Assembly: GCA_947503625.1 (NCBI GenBank)
Contig: CANNEK010000001.1
Coordinates: 1-64,000, forward strand
DNA: 64,000 bases
Source: an uncultured Kordiimonas sp.
GTDB lineage: Bacteria > Pseudomonadota > Alphaproteobacteria > Sphingomonadales > Kordiimonadaceae
Direction: 5' to 3'
The translations under genes were made by a program, and so were the position numbers. The notes beneath the pieces are model-generated. The model saw nothing but the letters and a program-made list of their open reading frames with translations. It made no database searches and was not told the DNA's origin. Shown here in pieces: positions 50,282-63,137 of this stretch. The number at the start of each line of letters is the position of its first letter. Positions within the stretch are counted from its first letter, which is position 1.

Positions 50282-50864
50282 GAACCCGCTCTTTTTCTTC
50301 GCAAATGGTCAGGAAATTTTTCATGAGAGCATGCCCATGCTCCGATGCAATGCTTTCAGGGTGGAACTGTACACCGTGCAAATCGTAACTCTTGTGCATC
50401 AAGCCCATGATGATTCCGTCTTTTGTTGTGGCTGTAACCGTTAGACAGTCCGGCATGCTCTCCGGAGCAACGGTGAGTGAGTGATACCGTGTCGCAACAA
50501 ATGGTGACGGCAATTCCCTGAAAACACTTTCGCCGGTATGCTCAATTTCGCTTGTTTTGCCATGCATAACGTAGGGTGCACGAACAACCTCTCCGCCAAA
50601 CACCTGTGCGATAGACTGGTGGCCAAGGCACACCCCAAGAACAGGTATTGTTTGTTTCACTTTTTCAATAAGGTCGAGGCAAATCCCCGCTTCATTCGGG
50701 GTACATGGACCGGGGCTGATGATTATCCCGACAGGTCTCAACGCAATTATTTCATCAACCGAGACCTGATCATTACGATGCACTGCCACATCGACGCCCA
50801 ATTCTACAAGATAATGGTACAAATTGTAGGTAAAACTGTCGTAGTTATCGATAAGAATATACAT
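50274..50864 (-). CDS. trpG: Anthranilate synthase glutaminase component
   Basis: Supplies ammonia from glutamine to TrpE, and probably also to PabB. It has 196 residues, class I amidotransferase. Triad segments are [10 protein letters not shown] (Cys) and [13 protein letters not shown] (His, Glu). I start at ATG 50864 ([14 protein letters not shown]); a longer frame adds 11 residues not typical of the family. First gene of trpG-trpD-trpC-moaC-moeA, with a candidate promoter at 50947-50977. Confidence 0.97.
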   Translation of the reverse strand: MYILIDNYDSFTYNLYHYLVELGVDVAVHRNDQVSVDEIIALRPVGIIISPGPCTPNEAGICLDLIEKVKQTIPVLGVCLGHQSIAQVFGGEVVRAPYVMHGKTSEIEHTGESVFRELPSPFVATRYHSLTVAPESMPDCLTVTATTKDGIIMGLMHKSYDLHGVQFHPESIASEHGHALMKNFLTICEEKERVHA

Positions 50865-50946
50865 CTGGATTTCTTCGATTGACCAAACTAAACACACGCG
50901 GACGCAAAGGCTTTCTATTTCTTCGCGGGCATTCTAGGGCCGACGT

Positions 50947-50977
50947 TTATCACAAGCAAGCGTACTTGTGCTGTCAA
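50947..50977 (-). promoter_or_regulatory. Candidate trpG promoter containing an inverted repeat
   Basis: On the minus strand TTGACA (50977-50972) and TGATAA (50952-50947), with a long spacer of 19 bp. Inside and over it lies the inverted repeat CACAAG (50951-50956) / CTTGTG (50965-50970), a layout expected for a repressor operator. No regulator is identified. Confidence 0.5.
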
Positions 50978-51016
50978 TGTATTTAACTGAAACAGGGGCC
51001 CCGAAACCGGATAAAC

Positions 51017-52021
51017 ATGACAAATAACACGACAAAAAAATGGAATAGATCCAAACTTGTTGTCAGTCTCTATACAGGCACTGTCACCATTATATTTGTC
51101 GCCTTGATGGTTTCGCTTTTTAAAAACCGTGAGGAAACATCCCCGTCGTCATTTCAGATTGATGACCAGGAGATTCTCGCTGTGATCGAGGAGTATCGGG
51201 AAGACAGCTCTTCCAGCGTCTCGATTGCTGTTGAGGACATCGAAAAAATACTACCGAAACCGCAAGAGCCGGCCTGGAAAGTGAACGCGGCTTTGCAAGA
51301 GGTGAAAGTGACTGCCGGGCATCGTTTTCAAGTTGTTGTTATTATTGACGATCTCGGGCTTTCCGAGGAGGCAACAACTCAGTTGGCGAATATGCCCGGG
51401 CCCTATACGCTTGCCTATCTTCCATATGCTGACAACCTCGAAACCCAGACGGCTACAATAAGGCAGGCTGGGCATGAATTGATGGTTCACCTGCCCATGC
51501 AGTCACACAGGGAAACGGCAGACCCCGGCGATAATGCGTTACTGACAGGACTTGACTTCAATGAGTTCGCGAGGCGCGTTGAATGGAATCTTAGCCGATT
51601 TGATGGTTTTGTTGGAATCAACAATCATATGGGTAGCAAAATAACCGAAGACCCGACCTTGATGGTTCGGGTAATGGCTCGCCTCAGGCAGGGTGGATAT
51701 CTGTTTGTTGATAGCCTGACGACCCCGAACAGCGTTGGGCGCAGGGCTGCAAATGCGCTTGGTGTACCGTTTGTTGCACGTGATGTGTTTCTGGATAACG
51801 AACAGGATCTGTCGTACATCAATCGTCAGCTGGCGACTTTGGAGCGTATTGCCAGGTTGAGGGGCTACGCAATCGCTATCGGACACCCTTACGAGGAAAC
51901 TCTATCAGCCCTGGCAACTTGGCGGCAAACCCTCGACTTTAAGGGCATTGAGCTTGTACCGGTTAGCCGGGTCATGACAGACCTTGTTCTGAAAGAGGCG
52001 GGAGCGGCACAGTCTCGCTAG
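51017..52021 (+). CDS. Divergent polysaccharide deacetylase family protein (YibQ-like)
   Basis: A 334-residue membrane-anchored protein. N-terminal signal anchor (about 14-36), a linker rich in acidic residues and Ser, then a divergent polysaccharide deacetylase (NodB-like, DUF610) domain from about 100 (VVVIIDDLGLSEE, LPMQSHRETADPG, NNHMGSK, AIGHPYEETL). Such proteins often sit near murein hydrolase genes; true substrates are uncertain. It lies on the plus strand between the two parts of the tryptophan locus, divergent from trpG and convergent with trpE 6 bp away. Confidence 0.88.
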   Translation: MTNNTTKKWNRSKLVVSLYTGTVTIIFVALMVSLFKNREETSPSSFQIDDQEILAVIEEYREDSSSSVSIAVEDIEKILPKPQEPAWKVNAALQEVKVTAGHRFQVVVIIDDLGLSEEATTQLANMPGPYTLAYLPYADNLETQTATIRQAGHELMVHLPMQSHRETADPGDNALLTGLDFNEFARRVEWNLSRFDGFVGINNHMGSKITEDPTLMVRVMARLRQGGYLFVDSLTTPNSVGRRAANALGVPFVARDVFLDNEQDLSYINRQLATLERIARLRGYAIAIGHPYEETLSALATWRQTLDFKGIELVPVSRVMTDLVLKEAGAAQSR

Positions 52022-52027
52022 CCGACT

Positions 52028-53536
52028 TTAGCCACGGTTTGAAGAGGCAAAGCGTAGCGCTTCCTTTGCCGCCACAACAAGAGCCCGAGCCTTGTTAACA
52101 CATTCCTGATGTTCGGATGACGGCACGCTATCCGCCACAACACCTGCGCCCGCCTGCACATGCATTTTGCCGTCTTTGACAATGGCTGTGCGAAGTACAA
52201 TGGCTGTATCCATCGAACCGTTGGCGCTAAAATAACCAACACTGCCAGCGTAGACGCCGCGCGCATCGACTTCCAGTTCGTCTATGATCTCCATGGCGCG
52301 GATTTTGGGTGCGCCTGAAACAGTGCCAGCCGGAAAACCCGCGGATAGTGCGTCAATCGCATCATATTTGGGGTCGAGCTTGCCAATCACATTTGAGACT
52401 ATGTGCATTACATGTGAATAGTATTCGACAGTGTTTCTGGCTGTTACTTCCACAGTATCCGGTTTCGAAACCCGTCCCACATCATTCCGGCCAAGGTCAA
52501 GCAGCATCAGGTGTTCTGCCAACTCCTTCTCATCGCAAAGCAGGTCTTCCGTCAATTGATTGTCTTCCGCCTGATCAGCACCCCGCCAGCGCGTTCCGGC
52601 GATTGGCCTGATGGTTACTTCATCGTCTCTCAGGCGAACCAGTATTTCAGGGCTGGAGCCGACAATGGCGAAATCGTCAAATGCCAGATGATACATGAAT
52701 GGTGAGGGGTTCGTGCGGCGTAAAGCGCGATAGAGAGCAAAGGGCGGTAATTCGAACGGCATCGTAAAGCGCTGGCTCAAGACGACCTGGAAGATGTCAC
52801 CCGCCAGTATATATTCCTGCGCTTTTCGCACCATATTCTCGAATTGGGATTTGTCGGTATTCGAAGATGCATCGCTGATTTCGGGCACGGCTATTGACGG
52901 TATAAGAGGTAACGGCGCATCGAGCCGGTCCACCATCTGGTCGATCAGTTCTTGCGCGGTGTCATAAGCTTTTCGTGCGTCAACATCCGCGCGTGGCCTC
53001 ACCGGCGTTACGACCGTTATAAGGTTCGTCACACTGTCAAATATAGCCATTACCGTTGGTCTGATGAATATGGATGTCGCCAGGCCAAGCGGGTCAGACC
53101 GTGATGGCCCGATGTTTTCCATTTGGCGCACCATGTCGTACGCCATGTATCCAACCAATCCTGCAGCCATCGGTGGTAACGGATGCGGCAAGTCAATCAG
53201 GCTTTCGTTCAGTAACGCGCGCAAGCAATCCAGCGGCTCGCCGGACATCGTTTCAAATACAAGTTCGCCAAACTTATCGTAGTCACGGCAAATGAGGGTT
53301 TTGTTTACGTCATTCTGCCAGATCAGGTCGGGACGCAGACCAATGATTGAATAACGACCGCGCGTTTCACCGCCTTCAACAGATTCCAGCAGGCAACTGT
53401 ATTTCTCGCCGCGTGTTACTTTCATGTATGCGGACACAGGGGTATCCAGGTCCGCTATAAGGGACCTGTACAATACCTGGGGTTTACCCGCTGAATACCG
53501 GCTGGCGAAATCGGGAAAGTCTACCTCAGAGATCAC
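52028..53536 (-). CDS. trpE: Anthranilate synthase component I
   Basis: Makes anthranilate from chorismate. It has 502 residues. The N-terminal LLES motif (CLLESVEGG) indicates a tryptophan feedback site; the catalytic core has AGDIFQVVLSQR, IAGTRWRG, LMLLDLGRNDVGRVS and GFPAGTVSGAPKIRAMEII. Its start overlaps the upstream chaperone gene by 4 bp, so it is expressed from the chaperone's promoter and not with trpGDC. Confidence 0.97.
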   Translation of the reverse strand: MISEVDFPDFASRYSAGKPQVLYRSLIADLDTPVSAYMKVTRGEKYSCLLESVEGGETRGRYSIIGLRPDLIWQNDVNKTLICRDYDKFGELVFETMSGEPLDCLRALLNESLIDLPHPLPPMAAGLVGYMAYDMVRQMENIGPSRSDPLGLATSIFIRPTVMAIFDSVTNLITVVTPVRPRADVDARKAYDTAQELIDQMVDRLDAPLPLIPSIAVPEISDASSNTDKSQFENMVRKAQEYILAGDIFQVVLSQRFTMPFELPPFALYRALRRTNPSPFMYHLAFDDFAIVGSSPEILVRLRDDEVTIRPIAGTRWRGADQAEDNQLTEDLLCDEKELAEHLMLLDLGRNDVGRVSKPDTVEVTARNTVEYYSHVMHIVSNVIGKLDPKYDAIDALSAGFPAGTVSGAPKIRAMEIIDELEVDARGVYAGSVGYFSANGSMDTAIVLRTAIVKDGKMHVQAGAGVVADSVPSSEHQECVNKARALVVAAKEALRFASSNRG

Positions 53537-55464
53537 TGTTGAAAGTTTTCCGGACTAAACAGTTGCTGTATCAGGACATTGTTGACATCAGCAGGGTATA
53601 ACTCGGTCAGGTAAGACTGATACTGAACAAACAGTTCTTCCTGAAAATCTGCGTTCAATTGATCAAGCAATGTGTCGACTGCAGCACCAGAGGTTTCAGG
53701 GTTACCGGCTTCGGAACCAAGAACCTGAACAACAACATAACCATTGCCGTCTGCTGCGGCTGCACTGTCAATTGACCCGACATCCAGATCAAAGATCAGT
53801 CGGCGTATGTTCGCTGCGAGGTTCGAGGTGTTATCGCCGGTACGGGCAACATTGTTTGCCTGAAACGACGTTCCACCGAGCTCTTCTGCGACAACTTCAG
53901 GTGCTTCACCGGCTCTCAGTCTGGCTGATGCCTGATCGGAAATCTCACCGGCTTTTTCCTGTTGTTTTTCACGGGTCCAATCCGCTGTTACCTGATTGCG
54001 AATTGCTTCCAGTTCCTGTTCTGCAGGTTCGGAGACGTCTTTCAATTCAAACAGGTACATTCCTGCAGTCGCATCCTGAGGATTAAGGTCAGTGATCGTT
54101 GGTTCTGCGCCAAGTTCTTCACGGAATACCGCAGACTGAACGATATACTCGTTTTGCTGCGTAACGACTTGATTGCCGTCGGCACCGCGTCCCTGCGCGT
54201 CCACGCCAGTCACAGTTGCCAGTGCCAGACCTACTGTCTGGGCAATTTGTGTCAGATCAGACGTTGTTTCCATCGCGATATCGATTTCATTCTGAAAATC
54301 GAACATGATATCAATTGCAGCTTCCAGACGGTATTCCTGTTCCAGTTCTGCCCGAACGTCCTCAAAGGAACGACCGTCAATATTCGTGACATTTGGAACC
54401 ATGAAAACGCTCCAGCCGCCAATATCTTCAATCGGCGCTGAGGGCTGGTTTTGTACCAGTCCAAAAACGAGTTCTGCTGCCTCAGGGCCAAACTCGGTTT
54501 CGATGTCCGAACGAGTGTTGTCACCAAGATCAATTTCATTTGCGGCAAAATCAGTACTGGCAACAGCCGTTTCAGTGAAGTCAGCGCCGCCATTAACTGT
54601 TGCAGCAAATTCGAGGGCTTCCTGCTCGCTGTCAAAACTAACCTGAAAAACGGTTCGCAGTTCAGAAGCTGCATATTGATCAGCCTGGGCCTCGTAGATA
54701 CCTTCGATCGTGCCTTCCGGCACTTCAACCTGGGCAGCAAAATACTCTGGTGTCAGCAGTAGATAGTCGTAAGTGCGCCTTTCAGGCGTCATGTAGCCTG
54801 ACTTGCTTGCCTCATAGTATTCAGCAAGTTCTTCTTCGGTGGGTGCGGGAAGGTCAGCAAAAGCGTCTGCCGGAAAGTTTATCATTGCCGCACTGCGACG
54901 TTCTGCCTGCCAGATATGAAGCTGTTCGGCAAGGCCGCGCGGGATCATGTCTTCCACAATGAAGCTTTCGATAAGCTGTGTGCGGGTAACACTGCTGCGC
55001 AGGTCATCAAGCAATTCACTTTGTGTGATATTGTTTCGAACCAGCGCTTGCTGCATCAGTTCCGGGCTAAAGCCAGCACCAGGAATTGAAAAAGCTTCAA
55101 TCGAACGAAGTTCGGTTGCCAATTGGTCATCTGTCGCGCGCAGCCCCAATGAAGAGATGTGCTCTTTAACAGCCGCATCCACAAGCATCTGCCCGAGGAC
55201 CTGACGATCAAGCTGCATCATCTGTACGAGTTGCGGTGTACTGAATTCGCCACCAAACTGAACCTGAAGGGCCTGTGCGCGTTGCTGCACCAAATTGAAG
55301 AAACGATTGGTTGAAACTTCGGTGTCGCCAACAGTTGCTACAGATTGGTTTGAGCTGCTGAGCATGCCCGGACCAATTCCCCAAACAGCAAACGCTGCGA
55401 TCAGAAGTCCCAGCAAAACGGTTACAAAAAAGGAGTCTAAGCCCCCACGCAATTTAAGCAACAT
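53533..55464 (-). CDS. SurA/PpiD-like membrane-anchored peptidyl-prolyl isomerase
   Basis: A 643-residue periplasmic folding factor anchored by an N-terminal helix (about 12-33). It has a SurA_N-like chaperone region (about 40-200), a rotamase (PpiC type) domain in the middle (about 245-370), and a C-terminal helical region. This architecture matches PpiD, which assists proteins leaving the Sec channel. Its position upstream of trpE, divergent from tpiA and secG, is common in alphaproteobacteria. Rotamase activity may be weak. Confidence 0.88.
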   Translation of the reverse strand: MLLKLRGGLDSFFVTVLLGLLIAAFAVWGIGPGMLSSSNQSVATVGDTEVSTNRFFNLVQQRAQALQVQFGGEFSTPQLVQMMQLDRQVLGQMLVDAAVKEHISSLGLRATDDQLATELRSIEAFSIPGAGFSPELMQQALVRNNITQSELLDDLRSSVTRTQLIESFIVEDMIPRGLAEQLHIWQAERRSAAMINFPADAFADLPAPTEEELAEYYEASKSGYMTPERRTYDYLLLTPEYFAAQVEVPEGTIEGIYEAQADQYAASELRTVFQVSFDSEQEALEFAATVNGGADFTETAVASTDFAANEIDLGDNTRSDIETEFGPEAAELVFGLVQNQPSAPIEDIGGWSVFMVPNVTNIDGRSFEDVRAELEQEYRLEAAIDIMFDFQNEIDIAMETTSDLTQIAQTVGLALATVTGVDAQGRGADGNQVVTQQNEYIVQSAVFREELGAEPTITDLNPQDATAGMYLFELKDVSEPAEQELEAIRNQVTADWTREKQQEKAGEISDQASARLRAGEAPEVVAEELGGTSFQANNVARTGDNTSNLAANIRRLIFDLDVGSIDSAAAADGNGYVVVQVLGSEAGNPETSGAAVDTLLDQLNADFQEELFVQYQSYLTELYPADVNNVLIQQLFSPENFQQ

Positions 55465-55591
55465 GCGTCGATTTTCCTTTGGTCAAACTCAAGCGGTATA
55501 GTTCAATCCGCACTAAAGACGTGCCCGCCAATTAATAAGTGTGCATGCTTAGCGCCGTGCGCCGGGAAACACAAGCCCAGCAACGCATCAC

Positions 55592-55604
55592 ATGTATGAT
55601 ACAT
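55592..55604. promoter_or_regulatory. 13-bp palindrome between ppiD-like gene and tpiA
   Basis: ATGTATGATACAT, perfect around a central G, in the 278-bp divergent region. The composition suits a transcription factor site; no regulator assigned. A weak promoter for tpiA may be TTGAAG (55640-55645) with TAATTT 16 bp later. Confidence 0.35.
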
Positions 55605-55742
55605 TCAAATATACAAAACCTGACGGGTAAATATACAGATTGAAGCTGGAAAGCAGTTGGGTAATTTGCTACCGACACCATCAAAGGTTCCGCGCAGTTT
55701 GATGGCGGAGCGTATAACCCAATCAACTGGAGGGGCAAAGCC

Positions 55743-56498
55743 ATGGCGACACCAACGGCTATTGTTGCTGGAAACTGGAAGATGAACGGCGTTCAGGCGA
55801 GTATTGAAGAACTGAAGTCTCTACAAAAACTGCTGGAAATCAAGCCAAAGGCATGCTGCGACATTTTGATTTGTCCACCTTTCACGCTGCTGACGGGTTT
55901 TGCAGCTGTTTCGGGCGAGATGATCGCCATTGGTGCTCAAGATTGTCACACAGCGACGTCCGGTGCACACACGGGAGATATATCTGCTGGTATGATAGCA
56001 GACGCGGGTGCGGGTTATGTTATTGTTGGCCATTCAGAACGGCGTTCGAACCACGGCGAAACCAGCGACCTTGTTGCCAGCAAAGCCACGGCCGCGCAAT
56101 CCGCGGACCTGAAAGCAATTATCTGTGTTGGCGAATCTGAAGCTGAACGGGATGCTGGAAAAACCCTGAGTGTTGTCCTCGACCAGTTGACAAACTCAAT
56201 TCCCGAAACAGCGACAGCCCAGAACACTGTGATTGCCTATGAACCTGTTTGGGCGATTGGCACCGGGCGCACACCAACACCTCAGGATGTTGCAGATGTC
56301 CATGCCGCTATCCGGGCTTCCCTGCAGGACCGCTTTGGAAAAGATGGTGCCGGGGTTCCTATCCTCTATGGTGGATCAGTGAAGCCATCCAATGCTTTGG
56401 AGTTAATGGCGGTTGAAAATGTTGACGGCGCGCTGGTGGGCGGCGCGAGCCTGAAAGCCACAGATTTTGACGGAATCATCGACGCCTACCGGAAATAG
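55743..56498 (+). CDS. tpiA: Triose-phosphate isomerase
   Basis: Interconverts dihydroxyacetone phosphate and glyceraldehyde 3-phosphate. It has 251 residues. GNWKMNG (Lys), VGHSERR (His) and [11 protein letters not shown] (Glu) carry the active site; [12 protein letters not shown] binds phosphate. A strong GGAGGGG site precedes ATG 55743. Confidence 0.98.
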   Translation: MATPTAIVAGNWKMNGVQASIEELKSLQKLLEIKPKACCDILICPPFTLLTGFAAVSGEMIAIGAQDCHTATSGAHTGDISAGMIADAGAGYVIVGHSERRSNHGETSDLVASKATAAQSADLKAIICVGESEAERDAGKTLSVVLDQLTNSIPETATAQNTVIAYEPVWAIGTGRTPTPQDVADVHAAIRASLQDRFGKDGAGVPILYGGSVKPSNALELMAVENVDGALVGGASLKATDFDGIIDAYRK

Positions 56499-56592
56499 TC
56501 ATTTTACCCTTGGCAACCTAGGGGCATTTGATATAGAAACCGCGCTTTGATATGGGTTAATTATATAAACCCGATGTGTATGGATTCGACCG

Positions 56593-56919
56593 ATGGAAAC
56601 TATTCTACTGACCATTCACCTGATTGTTGCGATTGCGATGGTTACCACTATTTTGCTTCAGCGCTCTGAAGGCGGTGCTCTGGGCATTGGCGGCGGAGCA
56701 GGGGGCATGATGACAGCGCGCGGCGCTGGCGATGCACTTTCCAAGGCAACAAAATGGCTGGCTATTATATTCCTCGCAAACTCTCTGCTGCTTGGTTGGT
56801 ATGCGGCACAAGACGACGAGGGAGCTACCGTTATTGATCAGGCGCTCGAGCAAGAGCAGGAACAAACGGATAACATACTACCGGATGTGCCGACTGTCCC
56901 GCAGGACAGCGAAGGTTAA
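56593..56919 (+). CDS. secG: Preprotein translocase subunit SecG
   Basis: Accessory subunit of the SecYEG channel. It has 108 residues with two helices (about 2-21 and 54-72) joined by a Gly-rich loop ([21 protein letters not shown]), and an acidic C-terminal tail. Located between tpiA and pyrG as in many alphaproteobacteria; followed by a terminator. Confidence 0.95.
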   Translation: METILLTIHLIVAIAMVTTILLQRSEGGALGIGGGAGGMMTARGAGDALSKATKWLAIIFLANSLLLGWYAAQDDEGATVIDQALEQEQEQTDNILPDVPTVPQDSEG

Positions 56920-56929
56920 GAGACTTCAG

Positions 56930-56960
56930 AGCGGGGGCCAAGAGCCCCCGCTTCTCTTTT
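56930..56960 (+). terminator. Intrinsic terminator after secG
   Basis: Perfect stem AGCGGGGGC/GCCCCCGCT, 5-nt loop, then a T-rich tract. Confidence 0.88.
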
Positions 56961-57038
56961 ATAGAGAGTGTATTTACAGGAATACGTCAGGTGACTGGCG
57001 GTTTGTGTTTGATCAATTACGAAGGGCAAAGAGGCACT

Positions 57039-58670
57039 ATGACGCGCTATATATTCATCACAGGTGGTGTGGTTAGTTCACTGGGTAAAGGATTGCTGTC
57101 AGCGTCCCTGGGAGCGCTTTTACAGGCACGCGGGTATTCCGTTCGCCTGCGTAAGCTGGACCCGTATCTGAACGTGGACCCGGGTACGATGAGCCCGTAC
57201 CAGCATGGTGAAGTATATGTAACCGATGACGGCGCTGAAACAGACCTTGATCTTGGGCACTATGAAAGGTTCACCGGCGTTTCCTCGCGTCAGAGCGACA
57301 ACATCACCTCGGGCCGTATTTATCAGAAAATCATCTCCAAGGAGCGCCGCGGCGACTATTTGGGCGGCACTGTGCAGGTGATTCCCCATGTCACAGATGC
57401 GATCAAAGAGTTTGCCCTGGCCGAACAGGACGGCATCGATTTCATGCTATGCGAAATCGGTGGGACCGCGGGCGATATTGAAGCTGCTCCGTTTATGGAA
57501 GCGATTCGTCAGTTGTCGATTGATCTTGGCAAAGGGCGTTCCATTTTTGTGCACCTGACTTTGGTGCCGTATCTGGCAGCGGCCGGCGAGCTGAAAACCA
57601 AACCAACCCAACACAGTGTTCGCGACCTGCGTTCGATCGGTATTCAGCCGGATATTCTTGTATGCCGTTCGGAACATCCCATTCCTGACTCCGAGCGCCG
57701 GAAAATGTCGCTCTATTGCAATGTCTCGGAAACTGCGGTTATCCCGGCCCTAGATTCTTCATCGATATACTCAGTTCCTGTCAGCTATCACAAAGAGGGC
57801 CTTGATGTAGAAGTTCTCAAGGCATTTGGCCTGGCTCACTCTCAGGCGCCAAACCTCTCTCGCTGGGAAGATATCATGGACCGGATTGAAAACCCGGAAG
57901 GTGAAGTCACCATTGCGGTTGTTGGTAAATACACCGGTCTCAGAGACGCATACAAATCGCTCAACGAAGCGATTGTCCATGGCGGTATCGCCAACAAGGT
58001 TAAAGTGAACGTTGAATGGATCGAATCCGAAGTATTCGAAAAAGAAGACGCGATAGCACAGCTTGACAGCGTTAACGCGATCCTTGTTCCCGGAGGCTTC
58101 GGCAAGCGCGGCACTGAAGGTAAAATTGCTGCTGCCCGTTTTGCGCGTGAGCGCAACATCCCGTACTTTGGCATCTGCCTGGGTATGCAAATGGCAACCG
58201 TTGAAGCAGCTCGCCATATGGCCGGGTACAACGATGCCGGTTCAACCGAGTTTGAAGCACACAACAATCCTGTTGTTGGCTTGATCACGGAGTGGGTGCG
58301 CGAAGACGGAAGCGTGGAAAAAAGAACATCGGAAACAGATCTCGGCGGAACCATGAGATTGGGTGCATATGATGCTGTTCTTAAAGAAGGCTCAAAGGTT
58401 GCCGAAATCTACGGCAAAACCCAAATTTCAGAACGCCATCGGCACCGCTATGAGGTGAACGTTGGTTACGTGGAAAAACTTGAGAAAGCTGGAGTTTTGT
58501 TTTCAGGCATGTCGCCTGATGGTAAATTGCCAGAGATCATCGAATTACCGGATCACCCATGGTTCATTGGCGTGCAATTTCACCCGGAGCTGAAATCCAA
58601 GCCCTTTGAACCCCATCCCTTGTTTGCCAGTTTTGTTGAAGCCGCGGTTGCTCAAAGCCGCCTGGTTTAA
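57039..58670 (+). CDS. pyrG: CTP synthase
   Basis: Aminates UTP to CTP using glutamine. It has 543 residues. N-terminal synthetase domain ([29 protein letters not shown]) and C-terminal class I glutaminase ([10 protein letters not shown] with Cys, [13 protein letters not shown] with His/Glu). ATG 57039 has AGAGG upstream; a longer GTG-initiated frame from 56991 is rejected. Ends before a terminator. Confidence 0.98.
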   Translation: MTRYIFITGGVVSSLGKGLLSASLGALLQARGYSVRLRKLDPYLNVDPGTMSPYQHGEVYVTDDGAETDLDLGHYERFTGVSSRQSDNITSGRIYQKIISKERRGDYLGGTVQVIPHVTDAIKEFALAEQDGIDFMLCEIGGTAGDIEAAPFMEAIRQLSIDLGKGRSIFVHLTLVPYLAAAGELKTKPTQHSVRDLRSIGIQPDILVCRSEHPIPDSERRKMSLYCNVSETAVIPALDSSSIYSVPVSYHKEGLDVEVLKAFGLAHSQAPNLSRWEDIMDRIENPEGEVTIAVVGKYTGLRDAYKSLNEAIVHGGIANKVKVNVEWIESEVFEKEDAIAQLDSVNAILVPGGFGKRGTEGKIAAARFARERNIPYFGICLGMQMATVEAARHMAGYNDAGSTEFEAHNNPVVGLITEWVREDGSVEKRTSETDLGGTMRLGAYDAVLKEGSKVAEIYGKTQISERHRHRYEVNVGYVEKLEKAGVLFSGMSPDGKLPEIIELPDHPWFIGVQFHPELKSKPFEPHPLFASFVEAAVAQSRLV

Positions 58671-58694
58671 CAATATAAGCTGACGTCGAACCGC

Positions 58695-58719
58695 AAGGGG
58701 GCTTTTCGGCCCCCTTTTT
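58695..58719 (+). terminator. Intrinsic terminator after pyrG
   Basis: AAGGGGGC/GCCCCCTT stem, 6-nt loop, T tract. Confidence 0.9.
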
Positions 58720-58804
58720 GCATTTAACCAATTCGTTAGCATTCAGGCTGCAAAATGTGCCTGAAGTGTGGAGCTGTGTTAGCTGCAACAGAGATGAGAC
58801 AAAC

Positions 58805-59592
58805 ATGCGTAAACTCTTTTTAACGATAATGATGTCTGCGACAATTGTTTTTGGGTCCGGTGCTCATGCGGACAGGCAAGAAAGAGCGACAGCAGCTTAC
58901 GAGCATGCGAAAGCCATCATTGGCCAGTATATATCTGTCAATGACAATCAGATTCTCTTCGACGCTGACAGGACGATTGAGCTGGCTTGGCGGGAACTTA
59001 CTCATTATTACGGCCTTGATAACGAACTGGCACGCGACCTCGCTCTCATCCGCGCAAAATCGGCTTCGAGCCGCAATGATAAAGGGCGCGTCACCAGGGC
59101 CTGGAAAACCGCTCTTAATCTGCAGCCAGACAATCTAACAGCTGGCCAGCGGCTGTCGCTTAATATTCAGGCAGCGAATGCGACAGCAAAGGCCGGCGAT
59201 GTAATTTCATCAAAGCAATATTTTGCGTCGGCACGCACCTATGCCTTTCTGAAGGACCGCTCTGCCAAACAACTGCAGTTGCACCTGAGGCTTCAGGAAC
59301 TGCGTGCCCTTGGCGCGCAGATGGAATGGCGGCGCCTGCGTGACAACCTGATGGATATGCGTACCTTTTCGGAAGGATTTTCGCTTTGGACCATTCCACG
59401 GCTCGAAGCCCTTGTCAGCGAGGCCGAGATACGCTTGATGTATGAGCCTGAAACCCAAGACAAACGTCTCACTCTGGCTGATCTGAAGTCAAAGATCGAA
59501 CTGGTGATGAAAGGTGTGGGGCAAGTGCTGTCACCAACCTATGTCAATCGCGTGCGTGACTTCTACTATACACTTGAAGATAACTACGATCT

Positions 59593-59596
<4 letters not shown>
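58805..59596 (+). CDS. Exported protein of unknown function
   Basis: A 263-residue protein I do not recognise. Residues 1-23 (MRKLFLTIMMSATIVFGSG..HAD) read as a signal peptide. The remainder is almost all amphipathic helix, with Ala-rich pairs of helices at about 70-175 (RAWKTALNLQPDNLTAGQRL, then IQAANATAKAGD) that look like degenerate tetratricopeptide repeats. No catalytic motif is seen. ATG 58805 was chosen for the signal peptide; an upstream frame from 58718 overlaps the pyrG terminator. Its stop codon overlaps that of the convergent peptidase gene. Confidence 0.75.
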
Positions 59597-62555
<2,959 letters not shown>

Positions 62556-62661
62556 GGGTCACAAGCACCTTGCTTCTGCTGCAGCGGTAAAGCGCTGAAA
62601 AACCTGCAAAAAAACACAGGATTACTGCATTTAGTGCTTGCAATCGCGACTCGGGTTTGAG

Positions 62662-62985
62662 ATGATTCGAATCATGGATCGATTCGGACATATCATGCAC
62701 GGAATGGGGCGCAACTGGGCGGCAGGGTTTTGGCTGTTTCTCGTAGCCTATTTTGCCTATCATGCGTTCCATGGCGATAACAGCATTCATGCTCTTCGCA
62801 ATCTTCAGGTTCAGGAAATCGAGTTAACTATGCTGGCAGCTGATGTGCGGCAGGAGCGTGTGTTTATGGAAACACAAACACGCTCTTTGGCGTTTCAGTC
62901 GGTGGACCCGGACATGCTTGAAGAACAGGTTCGTGCACGGCTTGGTTTTACCCACCCGGATGAAGTCGTTATTCTTCTGAATTAG
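62662..62985 (+). CDS. ftsB: Septum formation initiator, FtsB/DivIC family
   Basis: A 107-residue bitopic protein with one membrane helix (about 19-38) followed by a coiled coil (about 45-80; ALRNLQVQEIELTMLAADV) and a short C-terminal domain ending VRARLGF.HPDEVVIL. This is the usual layout of FtsB, which links FtsQ and FtsL at the division site. Position between eno and pdhA is conserved in alphaproteobacteria. Start uncertain: ATG 62662, TTG 62638 or ATG 62674. Confidence 0.88.
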   Translation: MIRIMDRFGHIMHGMGRNWAAGFWLFLVAYFAYHAFHGDNSIHALRNLQVQEIELTMLAADVRQERVFMETQTRSLAFQSVDPDMLEEQVRARLGFTHPDEVVILLN

Positions 62986-62992
62986 TTTTCCG

Positions 62993-63015
62993 GATTAACC
63001 TTTTGATGGTTAATC
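62993..63015 (+). terminator. Hairpin after ftsB, weak terminator
   Basis: Perfect 8-bp stem GATTAACC/GGTTAATC with a 7-nt loop; a TTTTT tract begins 4 nt after the stem. AT-rich, so termination is likely partial. Confidence 0.45.
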
Positions 63016-63137
63016 GAGGTTTTTCATTTATTTTCAATAGTTTATATCGTGTTGCAAATGACGCGATTCCAAGGTATCCATAGGCCAGTTCTATAGTAGT
63101 CCGGGCGACGCCTCGCGACCTTTTCTGGAAGGCCGAC

